Source: Synergistaceae bacterium
GTDB lineage: Bacteria; Synergistota; Synergistia; Synergistales; Synergistaceae
DNA length: 6,176 nucleotides
Reading direction: 5' to 3'
NCBI GenBank assembly: GCA_012727545.1
Contig: JAAYHA010000078.1
Coordinates: 1-6,176 of the forward strand
The position numbers and the translations under genes were made by a program. Of this stretch, positions 1 to 5,745 are shown one piece after another. Under the pieces are notes generated by a model that worked only from the letters and a program-made list of their open reading frames with translations, ran no database searches and had not been told where the DNA came from. Position 1 is the first letter of the stretch. The number at the start of each line of letters is the position of its first letter.

Positions 1-30
1 AGGTTCGGCGCTTTCATAGAGATGCTCTGA
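1..30 (+). CDS. C-terminal end of a probable 2-hydroxyacyl-CoA dehydratase subunit (HgdB/FldC family), partial
   Basis: Reading from base 1 gives RFGAFIEML and then TGA at 28-30. This short tail resembles the usual end of 2-hydroxyacyl-CoA dehydratase beta-type subunits, which finish in an '(R)xxAFxEML'-like helix. The TGA shares its A with the ATG of the following activase gene (TGATG), so the two are translationally coupled. In this family the iron-sulfur dehydratase removes water from a 2-hydroxyacyl-CoA during amino-acid fermentation and needs the activase as its electron donor, so the gene order makes sense. Only nine residues are visible; the call rests mostly on position and on the tail motif, and the substrate cannot be told. 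Confidence 0.6.
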   Translation, partial: RFGAFIEML

Positions 31-788
31 TGTATACGGCCGGAATAGACATAGGGTCTTCAAATATAAAAGCCGCGATCTGGGACGGATCCTCTTTTGA
101 AGTATGGAGTCAGCCTACCGGGTGGGATATCAGCGAAACATCGGAGGCCGTAATTCAGGTACTGCTTGACAGAGCTTCCCTAAAAATGGAGGACCTGCAT
201 CAAATAGTTGCTACCGGTTACGGAAGGAAGATGTGCCGTTTTTCGGGAAGGTCTGTAACTGAGATAACCTGCCACGCCGCAGGAGCTTTTTATCTGACAG
301 AAGGGGCTGAAACGGTGCTGGATATCGGCGGACAGGACGTAAAGGTAATAAGGCTGGACATCGAGGGTAAAGTTACAGATTTCCTGATGAACGACAAGTG
401 TGCCGCCGGTACGGGACGATTCATCAGCAATATGGCAGTTCTGCTGGGTTACAGTCTTAAAGATTTTTCGGATATACCTGCGGAAACTGAGATCAGTAAA
501 ATATCTAGCATGTGTACAGTTTTTGCCGAATCAGAGGTGATAAGCCTCCTTTCCGGGGGAGTGGCAAAAGAGAGCATTGCACTTGGGCTCCTTGATTCGA
601 TCGCGTCAAGAGCCGCAGGGATGGTCATTCGCATTTCAGACAGAGGACCTGTGGTACTTACAGGCGGTCCTGCACTCAACAAAAGGCTTGCCACGCTTAT
701 TTCGAAGCACCTGGGTCGGCCTGTCCTCACCTCGGAACTGGCGCAGTTCTCCGGTGCTATAGGTGCTGCACTGATAGCAGCGGAATAA
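30..788 (+). CDS. 2-hydroxyacyl-CoA dehydratase activase (ATP-dependent BadF/BadG/HgdC-family [4Fe-4S] protein)
   Basis: This 252-residue protein is a full-length member of the acyl-CoA dehydratase activase family (HgdC, FldI, LcdC type). These homodimers bind one [4Fe-4S] cluster between subunits and use ATP hydrolysis to push an electron at very low potential into the dehydratase. Visible in the sequence are the ASKHA phosphate-1 motif GIDIGSSNIK (5-14), the phosphate-2 motif DIGGQD (98-103), the NDKCAAGTGRF cluster-ligand motif with Cys124, the second ligand Cys162 in SSMCTVFAESEV, and the adenosine-binding TGGPA (211-215). All catalytic and cluster residues expected are present. The ATG at 30 overlaps the TGA of the upstream gene; no strong SD is needed because of coupling. 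It is presumably cytoplasmic and the end of a dehydratase operon whose other genes lie to the left. Family assignment is firm; the substrate is unknown. Confidence 0.95.
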   Translation: MYTAGIDIGSSNIKAAIWDGSSFEVWSQPTGWDISETSEAVIQVLLDRASLKMEDLHQIVATGYGRKMCRFSGRSVTEITCHAAGAFYLTEGAETVLDIGGQDVKVIRLDIEGKVTDFLMNDKCAAGTGRFISNMAVLLGYSLKDFSDIPAETEISKISSMCTVFAESEVISLLSGGVAKESIALGLLDSIASRAAGMVIRISDRGPVVLTGGPALNKRLATLISKHLGRPVLTSELAQFSGAIGAALIAAE

Positions 789-804
789 AGGAAACGTTCA
801 AGAA

Positions 805-838
805 GGGAGGCGGTCCGATGGTCGTAAAGGGATTTTGA
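805..838 (+). other. Strong SD plus ATG opening a seven-codon frame (orphan translation start)
   Basis: GGGAGG at 805-810 lies seven bases before ATG at 818, ideal spacing, only 30 bases after the activase stop. The frame reads MVVKGF and then TGA at 836-838. After the TGA the same frame stays open to another TGA at 974-976 (a further 45 codons). It may be the decayed start of a lost operon gene, a leader peptide, a chance site, or, less likely, a gene with UGA decoded as selenocysteine. I do not recognise the downstream residues as part of any family. Confidence 0.35.
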
Positions 839-856
839 CAGAATAAAACGAACCTT

Positions 857-874
857 CCGCACGTTGTGCGGTTT
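857..874 (+). terminator. Small GC hairpin, possible weak terminator of the dehydratase operon
   Basis: CCGCAC (857-862) and GTGCGG (866-871) form a perfect 6-bp stem with a GTT loop, followed by only three T residues. It sits about 70 bases after the activase stop, where an operon end would be expected, but the short T-run makes it a weak intrinsic terminator. The same hairpin lies 18 bases downstream of the in-frame TGA at 836-838, so a recoding role is the alternative. Confidence 0.35.
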
Positions 875-904
875 AGCGTCGGACATCCTTCACTTATTAC
901 CCTA

Positions 905-938
905 CCTCTGAAAGGTGAATTTTCTTTATTTTCAGGGG
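905..938 (+). repeat. Imperfect 9-bp inverted repeat upstream of the TAXI gene
   Basis: CCTCTGAAA (905-913) pairs with TTTCAGGGG (930-938) with a single G-U pair, leaving a 16-base loop. It is followed by a G-rich stretch rather than a T-run, so it is not a terminator. It lies about 105 bases before the TAXI start and could be part of the 5' leader or an operator. No function can be assigned. Confidence 0.4.
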
Positions 939-1030
939 ACGGGGGCAAAGGGACTTATCTGTTAAGTATCCCATGAATAATTTGTATTACTGCGCTGTTT
1001 TCTGTTTGACCGCAACCTGATGAAAAAATT

Positions 1031-1036
1031 AAGGAG
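1031..1036 (+). promoter_or_regulatory. Shine-Dalgarno site that fixes the TTG start of the TAXI gene
   Basis: AAGGAG at 1031-1036 lies eight bases before the TTG at 1045. The in-frame GTG at 1036 overlaps the last G of this site and so cannot be the start used. Confidence 0.8.
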
Positions 1037-1044
1037 TGAATGTT

Positions 1045-2001
1045 TTGAACAAGATAAGATTCTCGGTAATGGTTCTTGCAGTATCGCTTATGATCGCCTT
1101 GCTTGCACTTCCCTCGTTGGCCCAGGAATACGTAAACATAGGAACTGGACCCACAGGCGGGACGTACTATCCTGTAGGTTCAGGTATAGCAAAAATTTGG
1201 AGCGACAACGTACCGGACCTAAAGGCTACGGCACAGGCCAGCGGAGGTACCCGCAACAACATCCAGCTCATGGAAGCCGGTGACGCGGAAGTGATTTTTG
1301 CTGACGGCCTTTACTACGACGCATACAATGGCCTTGCAAGCTATATCGGCCAACCGAAGAAATTCATCCGCGCTCTTGTACCTCTTTATCCTGAGGCGGT
1401 GCATATCGTTGTCCTCAAAGGAAGCGGAATTAAAAGCATCCAGGACCTTAAGGGCAAAAAAGTATCAGTCGGAGCTGTAGGCGGCAGTGTATCCCTTACA
1501 GCGGAGACCCTTTTTAAACATGCAGGGCTTGACCCGAAAAAAGATATGAAGCTGGAATATCTCGGACATGCAGAGTCTGTCAATGCTTTTATGGATAAGA
1601 ACATTGATGCAGCAGTTACAGTTGGAGCCATTGGGATCGCAAGCGTTGTCGAACCGATGACGCTTGGGATAGTTGAACTTATTGACGTATCGAATGATCT
1701 TGTCGAAAAAATGATCAAGACTACACCATATTTTGCAAAAATGACTATCCCAGCGGGAAGCTATAAGGGTCAGGAAAAAGATGTTAAAACCTTCAGCAGC
1801 CCCAATATCCTTGCAGTACACGAAAAAATTGGAGAAAGTACAGCTTATATGATGACCAAAACGCTTTTCCAAAACAAAAACGACCTGGTAGTTATCAGCG
1901 CAAGGATGGCTGCAATGGACGCGGCAAAAATAAAGGACATCAAGATCCCTCTTCATCCGGGTGCGATAAGATATTACAAGGAGATAGGGCTCATAAAGTA
2001 A
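1045..2001 (+). CDS. TAXI-family TRAP transporter solute-binding protein, secreted
   Basis: The 318-residue protein is a periplasmic substrate receptor of the TAXI type, which hands small acids or amino acids to a TRAP permease using an ion gradient. I place the start at TTG 1045, because AAGGAG sits at correct spacing and the result begins with an ideal signal peptide: MNKIR, a hydrophobic core to residue ~22, and a likely signal-peptidase I site after Ala26 (PSLA|QE). There is no lipobox cysteine. The mature protein begins with the family hallmark NIGTGPTGGTYYPVG (31-45), followed by ATAQASGGTRNN (61-72) and a C-terminal PLHPGAIRYYKEIG segment. Length is normal for the family. TAXI genes are usually next to a fused 4TM/12TM permease; here the next gene is convergent, so the receptor is separated from its permease. 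The substrate cannot be predicted. Confidence 0.93.
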   Translation: MNKIRFSVMVLAVSLMIALLALPSLAQEYVNIGTGPTGGTYYPVGSGIAKIWSDNVPDLKATAQASGGTRNNIQLMEAGDAEVIFADGLYYDAYNGLASYIGQPKKFIRALVPLYPEAVHIVVLKGSGIKSIQDLKGKKVSVGAVGGSVSLTAETLFKHAGLDPKKDMKLEYLGHAESVNAFMDKNIDAAVTVGAIGIASVVEPMTLGIVELIDVSNDLVEKMIKTTPYFAKMTIPAGSYKGQEKDVKTFSSPNILAVHEKIGESTAYMMTKTLFQNKNDLVVISARMAAMDAAKIKDIKIPLHPGAIRYYKEIGLIK

Positions 2002-2058
2002 CGGCACTCATTTTGCAAATAGAATTTAGGTATATGTTCATTAAGGATATTCCTATGC

Positions 2059-2107
2059 ATATTCGCGGGAACCGGACCAATATCCGGTTCCCGCGAATAT
2101 AGTTTTT
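2059..2107 (+). terminator. Intrinsic terminator with perfect 18-bp stem between convergent genes
   Basis: ATATTCGCGGGAACCGGA (2059-2076) and its exact reverse complement (2083-2100) form an 18-bp stem with a 6-base loop (CCAATA), followed by AG and five T residues (2103-2107). On the + strand this ends the TAXI transcript 57 bases after its stop. Read on the - strand it is preceded by an A-run but not followed by a T-run, so it may stop the convergent cyclodeaminase operon only weakly, or act as a 3'-end stabilising stem. Confidence 0.9.
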
Positions 2108-2116
2108 GTCGTCGGA

Positions 2117-3058
2117 TCAGCCCTGGATCGCCTGACCGATCTCCCTTTTCTTTGCGTTTTTATATACGGCTGCTGCAGTCGTCAGACCTACAAGCGACAT
2201 CCCTACCGTCTTGAAGAAATTGCTTTTTCCCTTATAGGGAGGTGTTACAGACCCTCCCAGCAGGGTACTTATCTTGTGTACCTGTTCAGGCTTAAGCAGG
2301 CCTTCTTTGATCGGCTGGCTGAGGTCTCCGCTCTCTTCCATGGCGTACTCCAGATCGGCGTATACTGTATCAACAACGTTCCAGTGTGCGGCGGGATATT
2401 CACGCATAGAGGGCGAATAAGAACCGACTCCGACGAAGCACTTGTCCGCAAGAATAGCTGGGTCGTTCGGTAGGACCGGCTGTGTGGAAGTAGTTGCCGT
2501 TATAACTATCTCGCTTTTTTGGAGCAGTTCTGAGGCATCGCCGCACAGTGTGCACTTCACACGGCGTCCCAGCAATTTCTCAAGGTCATTTGCGAATGTG
2601 TCTGCCTCTTTACGGAAAGTATCGTAAAGGAATATCTCTTCGATCTGACGAACTGTAGAGGCGAACATTGCCAGATGAAGCCCCTGCATCCCAGTACCGA
2701 CTATTCCAAGCCTTTTGCTCCCGGGATCTGATAAATACCGGACAGCAAGGCCCGCAGCGGCACCGGTTCGCAACGCCGTGATCTTTTTAGCATCCATGAT
2801 GGACAGTATTTCTCCGCTTTCAGGATCTTTCCAAAGCACTACTCCGTCCAGGGTGGGCTTTCCCTTTTTGTAGTTTTCAGGGAAAAAGGAGAGTATCTTC
2901 GTGATAAGAGCATCAGGGGCAAAACATGGCATATAGATCATTTTGTTGCCGCCGTGAGCAAAGAACGCCCTGTCCGGAATGTAACAGGTGCCTTTGTCAA
3001 AAAGGACGTAAGCATCAGCCACTGCTTCCATAACTTCATCGGTTGAAATTGCCTGCAT
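2117..3058 (-). CDS. Ornithine cyclodeaminase / mu-crystallin family NAD(P)-dependent enzyme
   Basis: Members of this family deaminate or reduce amino and imino acids with bound NAD(P): ornithine to proline, lysine to pipecolate, alanine or ketimine oxidoreduction. From ATG 3058 the product has 313 residues. Visible features are ITKILSFFPEN with the conserved substrate-site Lys54, ALRTGAAAGLAVRYLS (95-110) with Arg97, the Rossmann motif GIVGTGMQG (118-126), the VGVGSYSPSMRE segment (209-220) typical of the family, and the C-terminal TPPYKGKSNFFKTVG region. The frame stays open upstream without ATG, GTG or TTG and encodes ILYLNGNEI, matching the first strand of relatives, directly behind a strong SD. 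The true start is therefore probably an ATA at 3085, adding nine residues. It is the last gene of the operon, 41 bases (or 14 from 3085) behind the nitroreductase gene. The family is certain; the substrate is not. Confidence 0.93.
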   Translation of the reverse strand: MQAISTDEVMEAVADAYVLFDKGTCYIPDRAFFAHGGNKMIYMPCFAPDALITKILSFFPENYKKGKPTLDGVVLWKDPESGEILSIMDAKKITALRTGAAAGLAVRYLSDPGSKRLGIVGTGMQGLHLAMFASTVRQIEEIFLYDTFRKEADTFANDLEKLLGRRVKCTLCGDASELLQKSEIVITATTSTQPVLPNDPAILADKCFVGVGSYSPSMREYPAAHWNVVDTVYADLEYAMEESGDLSQPIKEGLLKPEQVHKISTLLGGSVTPPYKGKSNFFKTVGMSLVGLTTAAAVYKNAKKREIGQAIQG

Positions 3059-3088
3059 TATTTCGTTTCCGTTAAGATATAGTATTTT

Positions 3089-3099
3089 CCACCTCTCTC
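3089..3099 (-). promoter_or_regulatory. Strong Shine-Dalgarno site upstream of the cyclodeaminase gene, pointing to a non-canonical ATA start
   Basis: On the - strand GAGAGAGGTGG lies immediately after the nitroreductase stop. The AGAGAGG part is six bases before ATA at 3085-3083 but 33 bases before the first ATG (3058), too far to serve that codon. The ATG at 3058 has only a three-base GGA match nine bases upstream. Confidence 0.6.
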
Positions 3100-4014
3100 T
3101 TACTTTTTCTTATTGGGCAAAGAACGGTATACGACCGCCTCTTCCACACCGCAGCGCCAGATAGGGCAGGGGCTCTGGTCCGGCCAGCCCATATCGACAT
3201 AGGTGACTACATCGTAATGTTCGGGGATAGAGTAGTGTTTTATCAGCCTCTCGCGCATCACATCCGAGAAAGTGAGCCAGCAGCCCCCCAATCCGTATGC
3301 GTGGGCAGCAAGGACGATGTTCTGAGTAGCCGCACCGCAGTCCAGAAGCAAGTTAAATGGAGGCATAAGCTTATTTGCATCGTAGCAGCGCCTGTCCTGC
3401 ATCACAACTACATGGACCGGTCCGCCCGGGACATCGCTTCCCTCAAACAGTCCGGGTTCAACATCTTCGCGTATAACCATATATCTTATGGACTGCAGGT
3501 TACAGCCATGCGGACCCCAAAGCCCGGCCTTAAGCACCTTGTCGATAAGTTCATCGTCGACATAGCGTTTAAGATCCCACTGGCGTACCGTACGCCTCTG
3601 ATAAATTACCCTTTCAAAGACTTCCTGTTCCTCGGGAGTGAGCCATTTGGGTTCGTGTACGCTCAAATCTACAGGTTCACCTGCGATCCTTTTTTTCGCA
3701 TAGCCTAATATCGTCGTTGCAAAGCGATATTCCACCAGTTCGTGCGAAAGTCCGCGCCTGTCCCAGACCCGAAGCATTTTCTCAACTGTTTCAGTCTGAT
3801 CCGCGGGAAGCGGTGTGCCGAAATAGGCGCTTTCATATGTCGGGATCTCCAATGTGTGGTGACAGCGTTCACGCATCCTGGCCCTGAATTCGACCTCGTT
3901 CAGTTCCATCAATTGTTCTTCACTGAGAACAAAGAGGCGGGTCAGTTCCTCAGCTGTAACTCCAAACAGGCGAGCCAGGTCTTCAGTAACAGAATCTTTG
4001 CTTTTTTCGCTCAT
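3100..4014 (-). CDS. Nitroreductase-fold flavoprotein with a ~135-residue N-terminal extension
   Basis: The C-terminal ~170 residues are a nitroreductase/FMN-reductase domain. It opens with VIYQRRTVRQWD (137-147), the FMN-phosphate contact, and continues with the helix LLDCGAATQNIVLAAHAYGLGGCW (223-246) and the VDMGWPDQSPCP segment (273-284). These proteins are FMN-binding, NAD(P)H-using and mostly dimeric. Residues 1-135 precede the domain and are not part of a classic single-domain nitroreductase (about 170-220 residues). They are mainly polar and predicted helical, with an acidic stretch and an EIPTYESAYFGTP segment; I do not recognise them. Start ATG 4014 has AAAGGAG eight bases upstream. 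The gene is the middle one of the operon, 47 bases after the YbaK-domain gene. The real substrate is unlikely to be a nitro compound; an amino- or imino-acid related redox step is a guess from context. Confidence 0.9.
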   Translation of the reverse strand: MSEKSKDSVTEDLARLFGVTAEELTRLFVLSEEQLMELNEVEFRARMRERCHHTLEIPTYESAYFGTPLPADQTETVEKMLRVWDRRGLSHELVEYRFATTILGYAKKRIAGEPVDLSVHEPKWLTPEEQEVFERVIYQRRTVRQWDLKRYVDDELIDKVLKAGLWGPHGCNLQSIRYMVIREDVEPGLFEGSDVPGGPVHVVVMQDRRCYDANKLMPPFNLLLDCGAATQNIVLAAHAYGLGGCWLTFSDVMRERLIKHYSIPEHYDVVTYVDMGWPDQSPCPIWRCGVEEAVVYRSLPNKKK

Positions 4015-4061
4015 CTCAACATCTCCTTTAAGATTGTGTTTTCAGGTCTTTTGTTAAAAAA

Positions 4062-4601
4062 CTAAATCTTCAATATTTCAACAGGATGCTTTGTGTGACC
4101 CAGAAATTTATGCAGTATATCCCCGGTCTTTACTTTCATGTAGCCGGTCGTTGTACCGTCGCTGCATCCATACCATTCTTTCTCGGCAACGTCCTTGTCA
4201 AAAACTATTCTTAAGGCGTCTTTTTTATCGAGCAAAGCACTAAATACAGTGGCAGAGCCTATTTTTGTTCCGAGCATCTTCTCCATCAGTTCTGCAGGTG
4301 CAAAGGAAAGACGGGAAATTCCAAGAGCCGATGAAAATTCCTTTGATTTGAATGGTTTATCACCACAGGTGATGAAAAGATAAAATTCAGTCTGCTGACG
4401 ATTGCACAGAAAGAGCGTCTTCACCATCTTCATTTGCAGCTTTTGATTTACCTGAATGCAGTCCTCCATCGTTATGATTTCTTCGGTCTCGACGCGCTGA
4501 AATGGGATCTCAAGTTCCATCAACGTTTTATAGACCTTTTCATGCAGCGGAGTCTGATAAAACTCCGGCACAGTCGTTAAGATGTCACTGATAAACAACA
4601 T
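4062..4601 (-). CDS. YbaK/ProRS-associated-domain protein, putative prolyl-tRNA editing deacylase (ProXp/PrdX type)
   Basis: This 179-residue protein matches the free-standing YbaK domain group that hydrolyses mischarged aminoacyl-tRNA(Pro). In clostridia a relative, PrdX, sits in the D-proline reductase operon. Seen here are the N-terminal helix TPLHEKVYKTLMELEIPF (17-34), the MKMVKTLFLCN strand with conserved Lys61 (57-67), LGISRLSFAPAE (93-104), the substrate loop GSATVFSAL (115-123) and the C-terminal GC-x-x-GTTTGYMKVKTGDIL region. Relatives usually carry HP after the GC; here the dipeptide is SD (147-148), so editing activity is not assured. I chose ATG 4601 over an in-frame ATG at 4646 because AGGGAGG lies seven bases before it and the upstream 15 residues (basic, Gly-rich) do not fit the fold. 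It is the first gene of the operon and divergent from the LysR gene. Confidence 0.85.
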   Translation of the reverse strand: MLFISDILTTVPEFYQTPLHEKVYKTLMELEIPFQRVETEEIITMEDCIQVNQKLQMKMVKTLFLCNRQQTEFYLFITCGDKPFKSKEFSSALGISRLSFAPAELMEKMLGTKIGSATVFSALLDKKDALRIVFDKDVAEKEWYGCSDGTTTGYMKVKTGDILHKFLGHTKHPVEILKI

Positions 4602-4636
4602 ACCGATCCCTCCCTTTCTCTTGTTTACTTTTGCAG

Positions 4637-4665
4637 AGTATGTCATACTATTATTGATTACAAAA
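4637..4665 (-). promoter_or_regulatory. Candidate promoter of the YbaK-nitroreductase-cyclodeaminase operon
   Basis: On the - strand TTGTAA (about 4662-4657) and TACTCT (about 4639-4634) stand 17 bases apart, each an imperfect match to -35 and -10. The left operator copy (4638-4648) overlaps the spacer and -10 edge, where a bound regulator would affect polymerase. Weak, judged by eye. Confidence 0.25.
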
Positions 4666-4693
4666 GCGGCATTTTATCATGGAAGGTATGACA
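4638..4693. promoter_or_regulatory. Probable LysR operator region: TGTCATAC/GTATGACA inverted repeat between divergent genes
   Basis: TGTCATAC (4641-4648) and its exact reverse complement GTATGACA (4686-4693) are 37 bases apart. The left copy is also part of the near-palindrome GTATG-T-CATAC (4638-4648). The spacing centre to centre (45 bases) is about four helical turns, so two bound dimers could face the same side. The 119-bp region divides the LysR gene from the operon, the classic layout for a self-regulating LysR protein and its target. Confidence 0.5.
4654..4680 (+). promoter_or_regulatory. Candidate promoter of the LysR gene
   Basis: TATCAT at 4675-4680 matches the -10 consensus at five of six positions. 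TTGATT at 4654-4659 is a four-of-six -35 element, but the spacer is only 15 bases. The right operator arm (4686-4693) would lie at the transcription start, which would suit autorepression. Weak, judged by eye. Confidence 0.3.
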
Positions 4694-4720
4694 AATTCAG
4701 ATGGATAAATGCAGGAATAA

Positions 4721-5641
4721 ATGAGCATTCAAAAATACCTCGTATTTATTAAAACCGTAGAGCTAGGCAGTTTTACGAAGGCGGCCGAAGCACTGGGTTA
4801 TTCACAGTCCGGCATCAGCCGAATGATCAGCGACCTGGAGAGGGATTGGGAAGTGCCCCTTCTTGAGCGTGGGCGTTCGGGCGTGAACCTGACTTCCGAC
4901 GGCCTCAAACTGCTTCCTTACGCAAAAAACATCTGCAGCGAACATGAAAAGATGCAAATGCAGATCAGCGAGATGCATGGACTTCAGTCCGGATTGATCC
5001 GTATTGGTGCTTTCGCAAGCATGGCGACCAACTGGCTTCCTGACATGATAAAAAGATTCAAAGGGGATTACCCCCATATAGAATATGAGCTTCTCCTAAG
5101 TGATTACGCAGAAATAGAAAACTGGATCCTTGAAGGGCGTGTTGACTGCGGCTTCCTCAGGCTGCCCACAAAACCCGAACTGGAAACGGTATTTTTGGAA
5201 AATGACCGTCTGCTAGTAGTACTGCCGGAGGATCACCCGATGGCGGAACACGATTGCTTTCCCGCATCAGCTTTGTCTGACGAGACCTTTATACTTCCTC
5301 AAAAAACAATGGAACCCGAAATTGCCGAAATCATCACACGATATAGGATCAAGCCAAAGGTGCAGTTTGTGACCTGCAGCGATTACGCCGTAATGTCGAT
5401 GGTCGAATGCGGCCTGGGCATCAGCATACTGCCGGAGCTCATGCTGAAAAGGACCCCGTACCGGATAGTAGCCAAGGAACTTGATGTGCCTGTCTGCCGT
5501 AAAATCTGTCTGGCGATGAGAAATAAGAAAAACCTCTCACTTGCAGCTAAGCGCTTTTTGGATTATCTCCAATATCGAAACACCCCCGAGAATGGCCGCT
5601 CTTTAAGGACGTTAAAAGAGGACCTGACACAAGGGTCTTAG
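4721..5641 (+). CDS. LysR-family transcriptional regulator
   Basis: The 306-residue protein has the standard LysR layout. The winged helix-turn-helix covers about residues 1-60, with SFTKAAEALGYSQSGISRMISDLE (17-40) containing the recognition helix and the LLERGRSGVNLTSDG wing (47-61). A linker helix runs to ~88, and a periplasmic-binding-like effector domain covers ~90-290, including GLIRIGAFAS (91-100), the hinge region VDCGFLRLP (141-149), and VECGLGISILPEL (228-240). Length is typical. The start ATG 4721 has AGGA a few bases upstream; an in-frame ATG at 4709 is closed off by TAA. It is transcribed away from the three-gene operon and probably controls it in response to a small metabolite, perhaps an amino acid or its imine. 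The effector is unknown. Confidence 0.96.
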   Translation: MSIQKYLVFIKTVELGSFTKAAEALGYSQSGISRMISDLERDWEVPLLERGRSGVNLTSDGLKLLPYAKNICSEHEKMQMQISEMHGLQSGLIRIGAFASMATNWLPDMIKRFKGDYPHIEYELLLSDYAEIENWILEGRVDCGFLRLPTKPELETVFLENDRLLVVLPEDHPMAEHDCFPASALSDETFILPQKTMEPEIAEIITRYRIKPKVQFVTCSDYAVMSMVECGLGISILPELMLKRTPYRIVAKELDVPVCRKICLAMRNKKNLSLAAKRFLDYLQYRNTPENGRSLRTLKEDLTQGS

Positions 5642-5745
5642 GCAAATTGATTAAACAAAAAAAGGATTTCTTACTGAGATAGCTTCAGGTTACACTGAAA
5701 TTAGTAATTCCAATTAACCGGAAAAACACCGAAAAAGGTTTCAAA

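Noticed and set aside
449..886. 145-codon open frame on the - strand
   Set aside because: It lies antisense to the well-supported dehydratase activase gene, and its translation resembles no protein family I know.
1006..1035. TTGACC at 1006-1011 as a -35 element for the TAXI gene
   Set aside because: No -10-like hexamer lies 16-18 bases downstream, and the position would put the transcript start inside the ribosome site.
1036..1038. GTG as start of the TAXI gene
   Set aside because: The GTG overlaps the SD AAGGAG, which instead has correct spacing to TTG 1045.
1020..1283. Open frame from ATG 1020 on the + strand
   Set aside because: It overlaps the signal-peptide and TAXI coding frame in another phase; the TAXI frame has the SD, signal peptide and family motifs.
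1465..2007. 180-codon open frame on the - strand
   Set aside because: Antisense to the TAXI gene, cysteine- and phenylalanine-rich with no recognisable fold; a shadow of the real gene.
3217..3708. 163-codon open frame on the + strand
   Set aside because: Antisense to the nitroreductase domain, no SD, no family resemblance.
4602..4646. ATG 4646 as start of the YbaK-domain gene
   Set aside because: No SD there, the extra 15 residues do not fit the fold, and they would cover the good SD for ATG 4601 and the operator region.
4709..4720. ATG 4709 as start of the LysR gene
   Set aside because: It reads MQE and then TAA before the true ATG at 4721.
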